Source: Aurifilum marmelostoma
Taxonomy: Eukaryota > Ascomycota > Sordariomycetes > Diaporthales > Cryphonectriaceae
DNA length: 64,000 bases
NCBI GenBank assembly: GCA_027559495.1
Contig: JAMXSV010000010.1
Span: 248,001-312,000 of the forward strand
Direction of reading: 5' to 3'
Made by a program: the position numbers and the translations under genes. Positions within the stretch are counted from its first letter, which is position 1; every line of letters starts with the position of its first letter. Below, piece by piece: positions 24,380 through 36,729 of this stretch. Below the pieces are notes generated by a model that was not told where the DNA came from, did not search any database, and saw nothing but the letters and a program-made list of their open reading frames with translations.

Positions 24380-26340
24380 CTTGCATAATGATAATGTTGT
24401 TTTTGTTGGTACTGAGTGTGCGCGTTGTTGTGTGGGAGAAGAATGGAAGGAGATTTGAGGTGAAAGGTGCTTGTGGGTATTGGAGGGGAGAGGTTCAGCA
24501 GGACTGGCGTCATGTGCCTCCAAGCAAGCTGGGGTCGGGGTGGTTTCTAGAAGCAGCTCAGGCTGAAAATTTGATCCTGGAGGGGGATGGATACTGGGCA
24601 GATACCCCCAGACCCCAGAACAGCTGCTGGCTGTGAAGTTGGGACGAAATCCCTTCTGTGATGACCACCCCTGAGTCAACCTGTTAGTATCAGCCTTGCC
24701 TCAGCTCCCTCTCATGATGACTTCACCGAGGACAGCAGGACCAAACTGTATGAGCTGCACACTGCTGTGACAGAAAAAGGTCAAGGGCAAGCCTGACTTC
24801 TGAGAGGAAGGTGATGTTGGCTGTCTTGTTGAAGTTGTGCCGATAAACCGCCCTTCACAGAATATGCCCCTCATTTGAACAAGAATGAACTGACGCGAGT
24901 CCGCACAATGGAAAGATGCAAGCCGGCTCCAGCCTCTCCTTCATCCATCCTCTCTGTGGGTCTGTGAACATGGCTTCACAAGTGCCCTCATAGCTACTCG
25001 TTACAGTTGTACAACAGGGGCACATTTATCTCATGCACCTCAACATCACCTCAACCAATCACCTAAGTCACACCATGTACATCTTATATGCCGGGCCAGC
25101 ATCGAGCCAAGTCGAGCATGACTATAAATCTTGTCAGTCAGATTTCCCATCCATCTGCCACAATACCAAGCCTCGTGAGCAATGGCTGACTTTGGGTCTT
25201 TAGCGAGATAACAAACACAGCCTACTGCACTCAACACTCAGCATCTTGGTAGCGAACGAACGGCGCCTTTGATCAGTTCTCACCATTCGGCTCCGAGCAA
25301 AAGATGGTCAACTGCCGTCTTGCAGGATCAACTTAAACTCTGTGAAGTATGGATAAGAGGAAGGACTGGTCTTGCACCGCAAACACCGAGTGGCACTGAA
25401 ATAAATATCAAGGCTGGTGATGCGGTCCAAAATGGACCATGACTACAGGTGGGTACTTGGGCGAAATACGTCGGTACGAGAACGACGGGTCCACCAAGAA
25501 CGATGGGATCAGGCTGTTTACGCCTGTGCCTTTCGGACAAACACCCCCCCCTAAAACTCCACACCAGTACAAGTTTCGCATCCTCAACTAACAAAGAAAA
25601 CATTAGGAAATGGCCTACCTTGGGTTATACGCCCTCCCCCGTGCCGTTCCATACTGTAGGAGCCATGGACTAGACTTTGACCCCAGCAAGGCAAGTCGCG
25701 ATGCTCCTTTAGAAAAGACCGCTCGCTCTCAATAATTGTTAGCTGGCTGCAATAAAGGCACGTCCGTCGCACGCTGACTTTCTGTGCTCCGACTCCATGA
25801 GAAGGCATTCGAGCTGGGAAGAAGAACGGCCTCCATTGACAGCCTCGCTGAGCCTTCCGCCCACGCCCTTCCGTCAATGGCGAGGGATACTCAGCCTCGA
25901 TATCATTGTCTCCACACATGGAGCATGGCCCGCTACAAAAGGAGAGACAGCCGTGACAGCGTAGCAACAATGTCGAGCATTTCCAGTGCCGAGCTGATCA
26001 ACCTTGTGGAATCGGATCCACTCAGGTACTACTCCTCCTACCGGGAGGAATGCTGCTGATTTGGCTGCCTTTTCCATGATCCCGGGCCTCATCCTACCTT
26101 CGTTCTCCATTTGTCAATTGTGGGCTATGCATCAGGCAGCGGACATACCGGCGAGCTCGATGGAGAAAAGCGTTCTAGGGCTACAATTATATTTAGAGTG
26201 AACGCCTGTACATGTACGGATGGAAAGACAGGAAAGAAAGAAAGAATATGCTTTCATCTCATCCTAATCACTCCGTTGATATTATTACGGACCATTGAAT
26301 TGACACTTTTCCTTCAGTCCTTAAAAGAGTCATAATAATA
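24380..26340. other. Divergent promoter region between the SET gene and the carboxylesterase
   Basis: 1.96 kb with no gene I can support firmly. A 44-codon frame at 25925-26059 has coding-like wording (see findings). The rest is mixed-composition, moderately AT-rich just before 26340. Confidence 0.5.
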
Positions 26341-28307
26341 ATGTACACTACATCAACACACCTCTTGTTTGTATTAGCAGGGGCTATATTACCTCAATGT
26401 CGAGCCTCACCTCATGAGCCATGCGTGAGATCAAGGCAGAGCAACGAGATGCCATCCGTCGACCTTGGCTATGAAGTGCACACAGCTTCAGAGAATGTGA
26501 GTAATCATCTGCTGATTATGACTCCAGGTTGTCATGATGCCGAGCTTCAGCAGTATCAAGCAGCTAACACGTATAAATTCAATTACCAATTACCAGGTGA
26601 CAGGGCAATACTACATCTTCAGCAACATTCCCTACGCCCAGCAGCCAGTCGGCGATCTGAGGTTCCAGCAAGTCTCCCTGCCCACCAGCAACAGCTCGAC
26701 TGTCAACAACGGATCGGTTGATCTCCTCTGCCACCAAGCTGCCCCCTCGTGGGTGCTCGAGCAGGAGGCTGCAGCGGACAATATGTCACTGGCCATGTTG
26801 GAAGAGTATGTGTACGCCGAGGCAGGGCAGACAGAAGCCTGTCTAGTGCTCGACCTCTACGTGCCGACCGGCGTATTCAACAGCAAAAATGCCTCCCCCA
26901 AAGGTTTGGTTATTCTTTGTTGGGTTTCTTTTACTTCCCTCTATATGTGATTCAAACCAACTAACACTTTCTCTCAGCACCCATTCTCATCTGGATTCAT
27001 GGAGGCGGTTTCGTCTCGGGCTCCAAGACAGCTGACAATACCCCCGCCGGCCTCATCGCCCGATCGACCTTGAACAGTAACGAGGAGGGAATCATCGTGG
27101 TTTCCATCAACTACAGATTGGGTATGTTCGGCTGGCTGGGCGGCGCAGACAGTCTCACCCCAAATCTTGGTTTGCACGACCAGCGCGTTGCTTTCGAGTG
27201 GGTGCAGAAATACGCCGGCCTCTTTGGCGGCGACCCAGACCGCGTCACCGTCGCGGGCGAGAGTGCTGGTGCGGCCAGTACTCTGCACCACATCACGTCT
27301 TATGGCGGTGAAGGCGGGAGCGGCAATAACAACAACAGAACGACCACTCTTCCATTTGCGAGGGCCATCGTGCAGTCGCCTGCGTTCCAGACGACCATGA
27401 ACCTAACAGAAGGCTACGCAACAACCCTGGCCGCGGCATCCACTTACACCAACACCAGCATCACATCCGCCTCGGACCTCACAAGCCTGAGCGAGGCCCA
27501 GCTCCACGCCATCAACTTCTACACCGTCCTCGCCGCCAGCAAGGGCAGCTTCGTCTACGGCCCAGCCCCGGACGGGGACTACGTGCCCGCCCTCCCGCAG
27601 GTCCTCCTGTACCAAGGCCGGTTCCACCACGACGTCGAGGTGATGCCCGCACACAACTCTCTCGAGGCAGCGACGTTCATGTCGACCAACATCACGACGC
27701 AGGCGGCCGTGGCGGCGCAGGTGGCCAAGTCGTTCCCGAGCGCGGACGAGGACACGCTGGCTTATATCCTGGACGAGCTCTATCCGTCTGCGGACTACGG
27801 GAGCGAGTTCCTGCGGGCGGTGCAGATTGCGAGTGATGCGCAGTTTAGCTGTGCCACGCGGTTCCTGGCGCTGGGGTTTGGGAATGAGACGTATAACTAC
27901 CTCTTTGCGGTGTCGCCTGGATATCATGCCGAGGATACAAGCTGTGAGTTATTACACCATCCCAGTTCTGTCGACGGTTTTTTTCCTTTTTTGAAAAAGA
28001 AAAGAAGTGGGAGGAGACTGACTGGTCGTGTGCAGATACGTGGTTCAACGGAGACACCACCACCCTCGACGACGGCTACCCAGTTAACGCCACACTGGCC
28101 CATGCACTACAGGATTATATCGTGGGCTTTGTCGTGTCTGGGAACCCGAATGATAGCCCTGCTGGGCCGGCGCTCGAGTTCCCTGCTTATGGGAGCGGGT
28201 CGACGGTTGTCAGGTTTGCGTCTACGGGCCTGTCGACTGTGCGGGATGATATGGATAATGAGCGGTGTCCTTGGTGGCAGGAGGCTATGGTCCAGGGGTT
28301 GGTGTAA
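26341..28307 (+). CDS. Secreted type-B carboxylesterase/lipase
   Basis: Four exons (26341-26496, 26597-26903, 26978-27943, 28036-28307) give 566 aa without a break. The first about 22 residues are a signal peptide (TSTHLLFVLAGAILPQCRA). The alpha/beta-hydrolase core shows SNIPYAQQPVGDLRF, the oxyanion WIHGGGFVSGS, the nucleophile elbow GESAGAAS, a Glu in NSLEAATF that fits the usual acid position, and His in PGYHAEDTSYTWFNG. These complete a Ser-Glu-His triad. Many NxS/T sequons (for example in NNNNRTTT, NLTEGY) fit a glycosylated secreted enzyme. The family hydrolyses carboxylic esters including lipids and acyl-phenolic esters; the true substrate is not readable. The start is the first ATG before the signal peptide. 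It is transcribed away from the SET gene and ends facing the membrane-protein gene 248 bp away. Confidence 0.93.
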
Positions 28308-28555
28308 TTTATGGTTTGTATCCAAGCGTTAAAAAGAAAATAATGATATAATCGCACGCTTCGTTGCTAAACCTCTTTCCACTGTCTTGCAGTAGAATAA
28401 AGATCACTCTTACATATGAGAGTGCGTAGGAGGCTATCCAAAGCCCACAGTAATTAACCAATTAATTAATCATCCCTCATCAGGAAAATGACACCTCACT
28501 TTCCCTGGCCATTTTCAAAATCCATCATTAAGTACTGTCCTACACTGGCCACATC

Positions 28556-30047
28556 CTATGCGTCGTCCAGCCAGGATTCCGACTTCTCCAGCGGTTTAGG
28601 CCACCTGTTGTTCTCGAACAAGTGCCCATCGATGTGGTCCTTGTTTTCGTCGATCGGGGTCTGCTCGTACTTGACGCCCTCCCTGGTGACATCCTTCTGG
28701 CTCCTGTTGATGACCATGTATTTCCTGGATATCTTGCCCGTGAGACCCTCCTTGGCACCATCTAATATCGTTGTTAGCAGAGGCAGTCAGAGACAGCAAG
28801 AGAACAAACTCACAGATATACACAACGCTCAGATCGATGCCCACAGGGATCCAAGTGACAAGAGCCAGGACCTGACCAAAAGTCCACTCATTATCCCCAT
28901 CCGTACCGCCCGACTTGACCGAGACATCATGCCGGTAGACGGTGAAGAGCCCCAGGAAAGTCCACATGACCCCCAGGCACAACAGCCCGTTCCCCAGGCG
29001 CAGCCACAGCCGGACCATCTCCCAGATCTTCCAGAACCTCTGGCGGCGCTCAAAGACGTGGCGGTAGTTGCGGCCCCCGAGGCTGGCGACGACATAGTAC
29101 ACCCACCACGAGCAGTTGAAGATCATGACGACGTGGCCGACGCGCAGGACGATCTGCAGGGCGTTGAGCAGCGGCAGGCTCTGGCAGTCGATGAGCCAGA
29201 TGGCCTGGACCGTCTCCATGTCCTTGCTGGCGAACTGCTCGAGGTGGCCGACGTCGCTGAAGATGCTGAGGAACTCCATGTTGTAGAGCACGTCGACGGT
29301 GATGGCGAAGACGAGGACCAGGAACCAGAGGAAGAGGCGGATGCGGCGGCGGCGGAGCTCGTGGGAGAGCGACTGCAGCACAAAGGCCGGGAAGATGGAG
29401 AAGGTCGAGAGGAAGACGCAGTCGAGCAGGTTGAAGAGCGAGTACGTCTTGTCCGGGTGCATGATGACGGAGCCGTAGCGGGTCACGGCCGCGACCAGCA
29501 TCGAGATGGTGAAGAGCAGCATGGCGTCGAGGAAGCCCTGGATCGACTCCTCGAACCCGGCGACGAACCTCGCGTACCTCTTCCAGGGGAAGGGAAACGT
29601 CTGGCCCAGCGCCTGGCACACCTCGGGCGTCAGGACGATGTAGTACACCGTGACAAAGACGGCAGCCATGTAGTACGAGATCATCATGCCGATGCCGCTC
29701 AGGTCCGCGTCGCCGTTCCAGTTCAGGTGCGGGCAGATGGTCGAGTTGCAGCTCTCGAGCGCAAAGTCGGACGCCGTGGTCAGGTTGTACTCGTACTCGC
29801 CCTCGGCCAGGCTCGTGAACCACAGCAGCGCCTCGGCGCCCGTGGGGCTCGTCCAGTTGTCCGGGGTGACGGCCCTCATAAAGTCTATGGCCGTCTCTGC
29901 CGGGACGGTTGTGTAGAAGTTCTCCGAGGCATTGTTGGCCAGGGCTAGGAATATGTACGCCATAAAGGCCGATATGGGCTCACAGGCTGTGTATTGCAAC
30001 AGCGAGGGGGGCGGGGCCTCCCACGACACATTGAGGGCATAAGACAT
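28556..30047 (-). CDS. Multi-pass membrane protein, function unknown
   Basis: Two exons (30047-28814, 28761-28556) give 479 aa in frame. I do not recognise the family. It has 7-8 hydrophobic segments: about residues 24-39, 116-138, 172-190, 203-224, 236-257, 297-323, 350-370 and 390-411. The first loop (40-115) is rich in Asn/Thr/Ser with glycosylation sequons and paired Cys (ESCNSTICPHLNW), so it probably faces outside. The C-terminal tail is hydrophilic and charged (GKISRKYMVINRSQKD) and would be cytosolic. The topology resembles fungal seven-helix receptor-like or integral membrane proteins, but no diagnostic motif was seen. A (TG)n repeat lies directly upstream of the start at 30075-30104. 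The intron falls right after the last helix. Confidence 0.85.
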
Positions 30048-30073
30048 GGCGAGAAGGCTCTAGAGCAAGATAT

Positions 30074-30104
<31 letters not shown>

Positions 30105-31112
30105 GGCTTTCGTCAAGAGGGATTGTACGAGGTCGAGCCCGTGCCGTCCGACCATCGACCTCAGGCCGGTCCGTCTACTCTCGCATGTAGATCGAGGTAA
30201 AGAATAATGATGAGGAGGTCAAGTCACGAGGAGAAAAGGAAAAAAGAAAAAGGCAAAAGAAGGGGAAAAGTGCGTGACACACTGCAAGAAAGGAACAAAA
30301 GCGAAAGGCAGCCAACATTAAGACCTTTTACCAAAAGAGCCAGGGCCAGGCCATCATGCAAGGCTCGAAGGATTGCGGCATCAAGGACGACAACGAAACA
30401 CTGGTTCGCGTCGTCAGCGACCTGTTGGGACCGGGGGGTCGATCATAGTCAAGAAAGGTCCGCCGAAGAGGCCCCAACACGGATCACAACCATTCCTCCT
30501 GTAAATACTATATAGAAGAACGCGCTTGCTGTGTGGAGGGTGGGTTGTGTATCTGCTGACTGCGGCTGAGAGGCCAAAATCCTTCGAAAGCCTGGGGGCT
30601 CCACCACGGCTGAAAAAGATCAAACCAGAAAGAAAAGAGAAGATGGCAGCAGTTCTATCGTGCGGCACAGTCGCTTACCTCGGAATCGGAGTAAAATTCC
30701 GAGCAGAGCGTGAGGCAGCAGCACTCACGATGTTCAGCATTTATTTTGAATTGTTGGTCTTGAATTGATTGGGATCCCTGAGAGAGGAGGGAGATAGAGA
30801 GGGGGAGACCAAATACAGTAAAGAGGAGAGATTCAGCCTCCTCATCCCATGACCACCCCACCTCTGAGCCTGTTGCCAGAAAACCTTTAATATCATCCAT
30901 ACCGACGGCATTGATAGGCAAAAGCAGTCATCCAACGCGCGTGTGGCGCATCCATCCATCCTTTTTAGGTCCAAACGCCCCAACGCCTTTTCTTTCCTTC
31001 GTTATTTCGCACCAGCCCGCAAATGTGGTATCCCGTTCTGAGAAGAAAAGAGAGAGAAAAAAAAGAAGAAGAAGAAACCAGAAAGCCTCCTGTGACACAC
31101 TGGTCACCATGC
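30048..31112. other. Promoter of the membrane-protein gene and 3' side of CCC1
   Basis: 1.06 kb. It has a (TG)15 microsatellite at 30075-30104 and A-rich purine runs around 30225-30265 and 31045-31080. No gene supported. Confidence 0.5.
30075..30104. repeat. (TG)15 microsatellite
   Basis: Uninterrupted TG dinucleotides about 30 bp upstream of the membrane-protein start codon. Confidence 0.95.
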
Positions 31113-32241
31113 TCAAGGCTGAGCATCACCAGAATCCAGGAGCCGCACGATGACATAGCTCGTGGCAGCGGCCGCGGCACCGATCAGCAGCGTCTGGATG
31201 GCGCCCCAGATGCCAGCTTTGGTGGTGCGGATAGTGACCCTAAAGAGAGAGATGGCTGAGTTAGTGACCTGAGGGTAAAGAGGATGGGGGGGGACAAATC
31301 ACGAGATGTTATGTATCTCTAGGGCAGAGAGAGAAGGGGAACTCACCAGCTCTTGATGTAGCCAAACAGCAGCAGGATCACCACCGTGATGGCGATGCTC
31401 ACAAACAAGGCCTCCTGGGCGCGGTCCATGACAAAGTAAGGGACCATGGGGATCAGGCCGCCGACGAAATAGGCCAGGCCCATGGTGACGGCCGACTTCC
31501 AGGCGGCGCTGGTGTCGGGCTCCTGCAGCTGCAGCTCAAAGTCCATCATGAAGCGGACCCAGCGCTCCTTGGCCTTGGGACTGCCGCCGCGGACGCACAG
31601 CTCGTTGACCACGCCGCGGGCACCCTCGCGCGAGATGCCGTAGCGGTCAAAGATCTCAAAGATCTCCTCGCGCTCGCGGTCGAAGCAGTGGTCCACCTCC
31701 CAGGCCTCGCGCTGGTACTCGGCCTCCCAGTGCTGGCGCTCCGTGGCCGCGGCCAGGTAGGCTCCCAGGCCCATGCTGATCACTATCATACGAGGAGTCA
31801 GTGAACGTACCAAAGAAGAAGGTTCAGGAAAATCAAAACATTCAAGAATAGAGTTGCTGGGCGGACTTACTACCAGAGAACAGCTCGGCCAGGCCGCCAA
31901 TAACGACCAGCTTGGTGCTGCCCAGAGACGACAGGCCAGCAGTCAGGGCAAAGGGAACAGTGAGGCCGTCGGCAAACCCAATGGTGATGTCGCGGATCAT
32001 GTCGCCATTGTTGGAGTGCTTCTCGTCGTGGGATCTGCTGGGCTCGTCGTGGTGGTCAGCGTAGGCGCCGTCGTCGCTGTGGCCCTTGGCGATGGAGGAG
32101 CGTCGGAGGCAATTGAGTCGCAGCAGGCCGGTTGGCGACTTGGGAGGAGCGCGCTCGACGGCTGGCTCGACGGCACCGTTGTTGTTGGTGTTGCCGCCGT
32201 TGGCGAGGAGGGGGGCTTGACTCTGACGAGAGGATAGACAT
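31113..32241 (-). CDS. CCC1: CCC1/VIT-family vacuolar iron/manganese transporter; +1 frameshift in a G6 run
   Basis: Exons 32241-31871, 31782-31347 and 31239-31113 total 934 nt, one over a multiple of three. The ATG frame runs MSILSSESSP and then loses the protein at a run of six G (plus strand 32210-32215); one base fewer continues as LLANGGN, giving the ESSPLLA leader common in fungal membrane proteins, 310 aa in all. The CCC1/VIT signature follows: RDITIGFADGLTVPFALTAG, SGMISMGLGAYLAA, a Glu-rich cytosolic metal-binding helix region (YQREAWEVDHCFDREREE), and SAVTMGLAYFVGGLIPMVPY. Five helices are expected in the vacuolar membrane, moving Fe(II)/Mn(II) into the vacuole. The second exon starts best with a GTAAGT donor that keeps SGMISMG. 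It is divergent from the acetyltransferase over 1.9 kb. Confidence 0.92.
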
Positions 32242-33888
32242 GGTGGTGGTAGATGTTTGGACTGAGGAGGAGGGAGGGAAGAAAAGATAGAGACAGATGA
32301 GGAGTTATTGAGGAGGGAGAGGGTGAGGGGTGGGAGAGAAATAAATAGAGATGGGAGGAAGAAAGTGATGCCTTTGGGTGACAATTCAGGTTATATCCCC
32401 AATACCAGAAAACAACACACAACACAGAGACACGTTCTTTTGTTTTGGTGTTTTTTTTCTTTTCCTTTCCACCAAAGGCAGGAAGACTCTTTATGATCTG
32501 ACAAACCCGTCGCTATGCGTTATCTGGAGACAGCTGGGGTCAAAGGCGGCGGTGAGATTTTGGAGAAGAGTCTATCAGGACAGCTGCATATCACTACGCT
32601 CTCCAATCAAGTGAGTAGTAGTAGTAGTAGTGGTGGTGGTGGTGTGAGTGAACCAGTGTTTGGCAGAGCCCAGCCCAGAGTCTCAACCGGCAGATGCGAC
32701 AACAACGACGAATGGCGAGAGAGTACATGCAGAACAGGTACTTACTCTCGGTTCCTTTGGGGCGGCACATGTTGCTTTATAGGATAGGCCGAGGACAGCT
32801 CCCAGCCTGCTAGACCATTCCAGAGCAATGGAAATGCCCCGAGATGCCTTCTCTCCGGCCCTGAGCTGTATACTTTTCTTACAAAAATCAACAAGCTATG
32901 ACTTACACGGGTGGGGCGGTGATCCAAGCCAATGGTCAGCAGATACCCTCGCAGTCTCATTGGCTGAGTCTTCCCTTGCCGCCTTTTGTCTTTTTTTTCT
33001 TTTTCCTTTTTTTTCTTGTCTATTTTCTTTTTTCCCCATTCTTCAGATAGCATGTGTCAAGGACCAGGTTTATCAAAATTGTATAAAGCTGATTTGCACT
33101 TGACACTGTGCAGGTCAGGTCTCCTTCACCGCAACAACATACTTGATAGAGACAAGCATTCCTGGGCCATGGCATGCTGAGATTGGACACATCTGGCGTT
33201 TCAATTGATTGGTTTTCGTCCGGAAATGCTCCGGAAATGCTCCATGATGGAACAACCCTAGGCACTGGGTTCATACTAAGGATGGACTGCGACGTGTATA
33301 CTCGACCGTTTATTCAATAGAATTTTAAGGGTGAATTAGTATAGAGTTTATGATCAATTATATTGCTAATGAGCAGCTTGGAAACATAAAGTGTAATTAT
33401 TCCAAAAACTACAAAAACCCAATCGTTTTTGTCATTCATCAGTATATAAAGAGAGAGAGCCATCCGCCACAGACTCACCTTTCTGAGTATTAGAAAAAGT
33501 GACCCGTGGGCTGCTGGCAGTACCCTGGGATCGAATTTTGATTCCAGAAAGAAAACTTCAAAGAGAGGGTTAGGGCATCAAGGCCAGTTCAGGCCTACTC
33601 CCACTCCAGTAAATCAACAGGCCTGTACAGTCCGTACACGGAAACAAATAGTGACCTCAGCGGCCAAGCCAGGGCCAAGCCCGGCCCCCAAGGCTTGCCC
33701 CTTAGCACTATTGACTAGGTGAGTATAATACTTGCAGTAAAAAGAGGAGAGAGGAGGGGCCTATCTCTGGGCTGGGTCTCGCCCTAGACCCAGACTGCCA
33801 ATGATGACAGCTTGTTTTATTTACTCGGTATACTACTACTACAGGGCACCACTCTGCTGTGAGTAGACAGACAGACCGCCCAAGACTC

Positions 33889-33934
<46 letters not shown>

Positions 33935-34170
33935 GTGTGTGGCCCCCAGCACGCGGCCCTGGAGATCCGAGCACACAGCAGGTCGACAGTCATCCTGAGG
34001 TACAGTACGTAAGGTGTCTCTCAAACCCGGGTCGGCCATTACTGTATGTATATCTTCAACCGTCATCACCATACTATCTATCCGGTGCAGCCACTCAGCA
34101 CCACCGTCTTCCATTCACATACTTTCTCTCTCACACAAACATTGACAAATACGGCCAGAGAATATCCAAA
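32242..34170. other. Divergent promoter region between CCC1 and the O-acetyltransferase
   Basis: 1.9 kb. It contains a trinucleotide run (AGT then GGT) at 32614-32642 and a 50-bp (GT)n tract at 33891-33940 with one GC interruption. A small tandem duplication of a CCGGAAATGCT unit lies near 33221-33243. No gene supported. Confidence 0.55.
33891..33940. repeat. (GT)25 microsatellite with one GC unit
   Basis: Fifty bases of GT repeat, one unit changed to GC near 33929, about 230 bp upstream of the acetyltransferase start. Confidence 0.95.
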
Positions 34171-35284
34171 ATGCCAGCCAACACAGAGAAAGACCCAGCA
34201 ACCATCGAGTTTGCCAAGACTCTCCAAAACACCCCATGGTGCGATGACTACGAGAAGATGATCTCGGGCGTTTTGTAGGTCCCAAGCTGAAGAAGAAAAA
34301 AAAAAAGAAGAATTCCAAAGAAAGAAAAAATGATATTCTGATCTCTCTTTCTCAAGAGTAAACTGTCCCCTTCTATATCCATAGAGGAGAATGTCATCAT
34401 AGCAACCACCCTCCCGCCTCCCCCCCCCCCCCCAAAAAAAAGAGAAAGACAAAGAGAAAGAACCCCAGACCTGACCACCAAACCCTGTTTCTTTCCGGCC
34501 TCCCCCCTCTCCCAACAGATACAACTGCCTGGCCCCCGAGCTGGTCGACGGCCGCTTCCGCGCCCGCAGGTTCATGCACAAGTACAACAGCCACTTCCCC
34601 GACGACGCCACCGCCGACTCGCTGGCCGCCGACCGCGAGCAGATGCTCCGGGGCATCCTCGGCAGCGTGGGCAGGGCCCCCCTTTGTCGAGCCCCCGATC
34701 AACATCGACTATGGCTGCAACGTCTCCGTGGGCGACAGCTTTTACTCAAACTTCAAGTAAGCTCGTCATTTTTTCCATATTAAAAAGTCCTTGCTCGGAT
34801 GTAGAGAGAGGGATGAGAACCAAGGGTCACATGTCCGCCTATCTACGTATCTACCTGCCCCCCCCCCACGCTGAACACTTCAAACATCCACAGCCTCGTC
34901 ATCCTCGACTGCGGCATGGTCAAGATAGGCCACAGGGTCATGTTCGGCCCCTTCGTCTCCATCTTCGCCGCCACCCACGAGACGGGCGTCCAGTCCCGCC
35001 GCGACGGCGTCGAGTACGCCATGCCCGTCTCCATCGGCGACGACTGCTGGATCGGCGGCAACGTCACCATCATGCCGGGCGTCTCCATCGGCAGGGGCTG
35101 CACCGTCGGCGCGGGCAGCGTCGTCACCCGGGACGTGCCCGATTTCAGTGTTGCTGTTGGCAGTCCTGCCAAGGTGGTCAGGACGGTCGACCCCGTGCCG
35201 GATCTGGAGCCTGGGCCTGGGAGTGCGGGAGGGGCCGGGGAGGAGGAGGAGGAGGATAGCAAGGTGGTGGTGCCAGAGGTATGA
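34171..35284 (+). CDS. Hexapeptide-repeat O-acetyltransferase (maltose/galactoside type); +1 frameshift in a C6 run
   Basis: Three exons (34171-34274, 34519-34756, 34894-35284) total 733 nt, one over a multiple of three. Inside exon 2 the frame switches at six C (34677-34682); with five the reading continues FVEPPINIDYGCNVSVGDSF, giving 243 aa. The N-terminal helical part (YEKMISGVLYNC..PELVDGRF) is the maltose-acetyltransferase (Mac) domain. The remainder is a left-handed beta-helix of hexapeptide repeats (VSIGDDCWIGGNVTIMPGVS, TVGAGSVVTRDVP). The catalytic His lies in FAATHETG. The family transfers acetyl from acetyl-CoA to sugar hydroxyls; it works as a trimer in the cytosol. The acidic tail EEEEEDSK is an addition. 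Both introns carry long C tracts. The substrate is unknown. Confidence 0.9.
34420..34433. repeat. C14 mononucleotide tract (intronic) followed by an A run
   Basis: Fourteen C followed directly by A-rich sequence, in intron 1 of the O-acetyltransferase. Confidence 0.95.
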
Positions 35285-36729
35285 GGGTAGGGTTTATTTA
35301 GAGGAAGGGGAGGATCATCTTTGGGTGAGCGGTGTTGGGATCAGACACAAACGAGGGCATGTGTTAAGCTGCTAAGAGGTGTATATCCTAGACACATCGG
35401 TCTGCACGGCTAGACATTTTTTAGAATCGAAACCCAAACATTTTTGAGCAAGAGGGCCTCACTTGACGATTGCATCGAGAGACTCACTTGTTATGAGTGG
35501 TCGGTTGGACGAAACTGCCCACTGGTCTCGGACACTGTTACATTCACCTCAAGCAGCAAGTGCAAAGACATATCACCAGTAGTCAGAGATCTCTCCTCTT
35601 TTGTGTCACAGGAAATCATGTTCAATTTCCAGAGCTGTCTACTGCAGCCGTTCCCGTCCACTTGAGCAAACGTGAGGGCAGATAGAAGGACCGTTCTGCA
35701 TGCTTAATCGCCACCCCTTCCCAAGGGAACGTTCGGTCTCTCCTCGCCTTTGCCCACAAGATGTACACCGGCACGTACATGTCCCTCCTCTGGCGCGTGC
35801 CGCAAAAGACAAATCTCGCCTGAAATCCATGAAGGGGCCCATTGTACCGCAAAGCAATCCTTTCTCTCAGGTATCCCGTCAGCATCTGGAAAGCCCTCTC
35901 GATTCTAGAGAAGCCCGCGAAAAACCCCCCTCCCCTACTAAACGACGGATCCCATCCCGGATCTAGCCCACTTTCCTGGCCAGATCCCAAATCACTTCAA
36001 CCTCTTGTCTTCTTTCCTCAAATCATACACGAGCCATCCAGGGCGAGAGGAAGCGGGAGGTGTGGCCGGAAATGACTAAGGGTTCTGACACCCGCACTTC
36101 GTATCACCCGTCTCCTGGCAGACCGGCACCATGGGCGAGAATATAGGTACAGTCATGATCCGTCATGTCATCATCCACATGCATGATGGTCGGTGCCGTG
36201 GGCGGGACCATCGTATCTCCAAACGAAATAGAAAACAAACAAATAGAACCTCTCGGGGCGGCGCGGCGGTGCTCGACCACGCAGACTGACCACGGTCACA
36301 GGTCAAAGACACCCACGCCAACCACCACTGGAAGTAGGTATTGCCACCACAAGACATTTGGTCCACGCATTGTGTATCCGCCCCATGATTCTGGACGGAC
36401 GGACGTTTCTCGGCGGTAGAGGGCATGAGTCGGTCAGTGCAAGCTTTGCCTGCGAGGTTCGGAGGGCTATAGCCAGTAGCCGAACAGACAGGCCGACTCT
36501 TGATCTTGTTTTTGTGTCCACCCCGCAGCCGCAATGTATCTTGATTCGAGGGATAGGCCGGAGAAACATAAGAATATGCTGAAATCCTGGTTCGTCGATA
36601 TGTGCAGGCGAACCAGTGTATGAGACCTGAGAAAGGGCAGGCAACATGCATGCCGATACTTGTACAGGGGCAGGCCGTCCCCTCTTATGCGTGAGAAAAA
36701 AATGACCGAGTCGAGTGTTTGTCTTTATT
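35285..36729. other. Convergent 3' regions of the acetyltransferase and STE20
   Basis: 1.4 kb between two genes that end facing each other. I see no open frame with coding character. Confidence 0.5.

Noticed and set aside
28488..29948. 486-codon open frame on the plus strand
   Set aside because: Antisense of the multi-pass membrane protein, whose hydrophobic helices and exon junction are convincing; the mirror frame is a charged low-complexity string.
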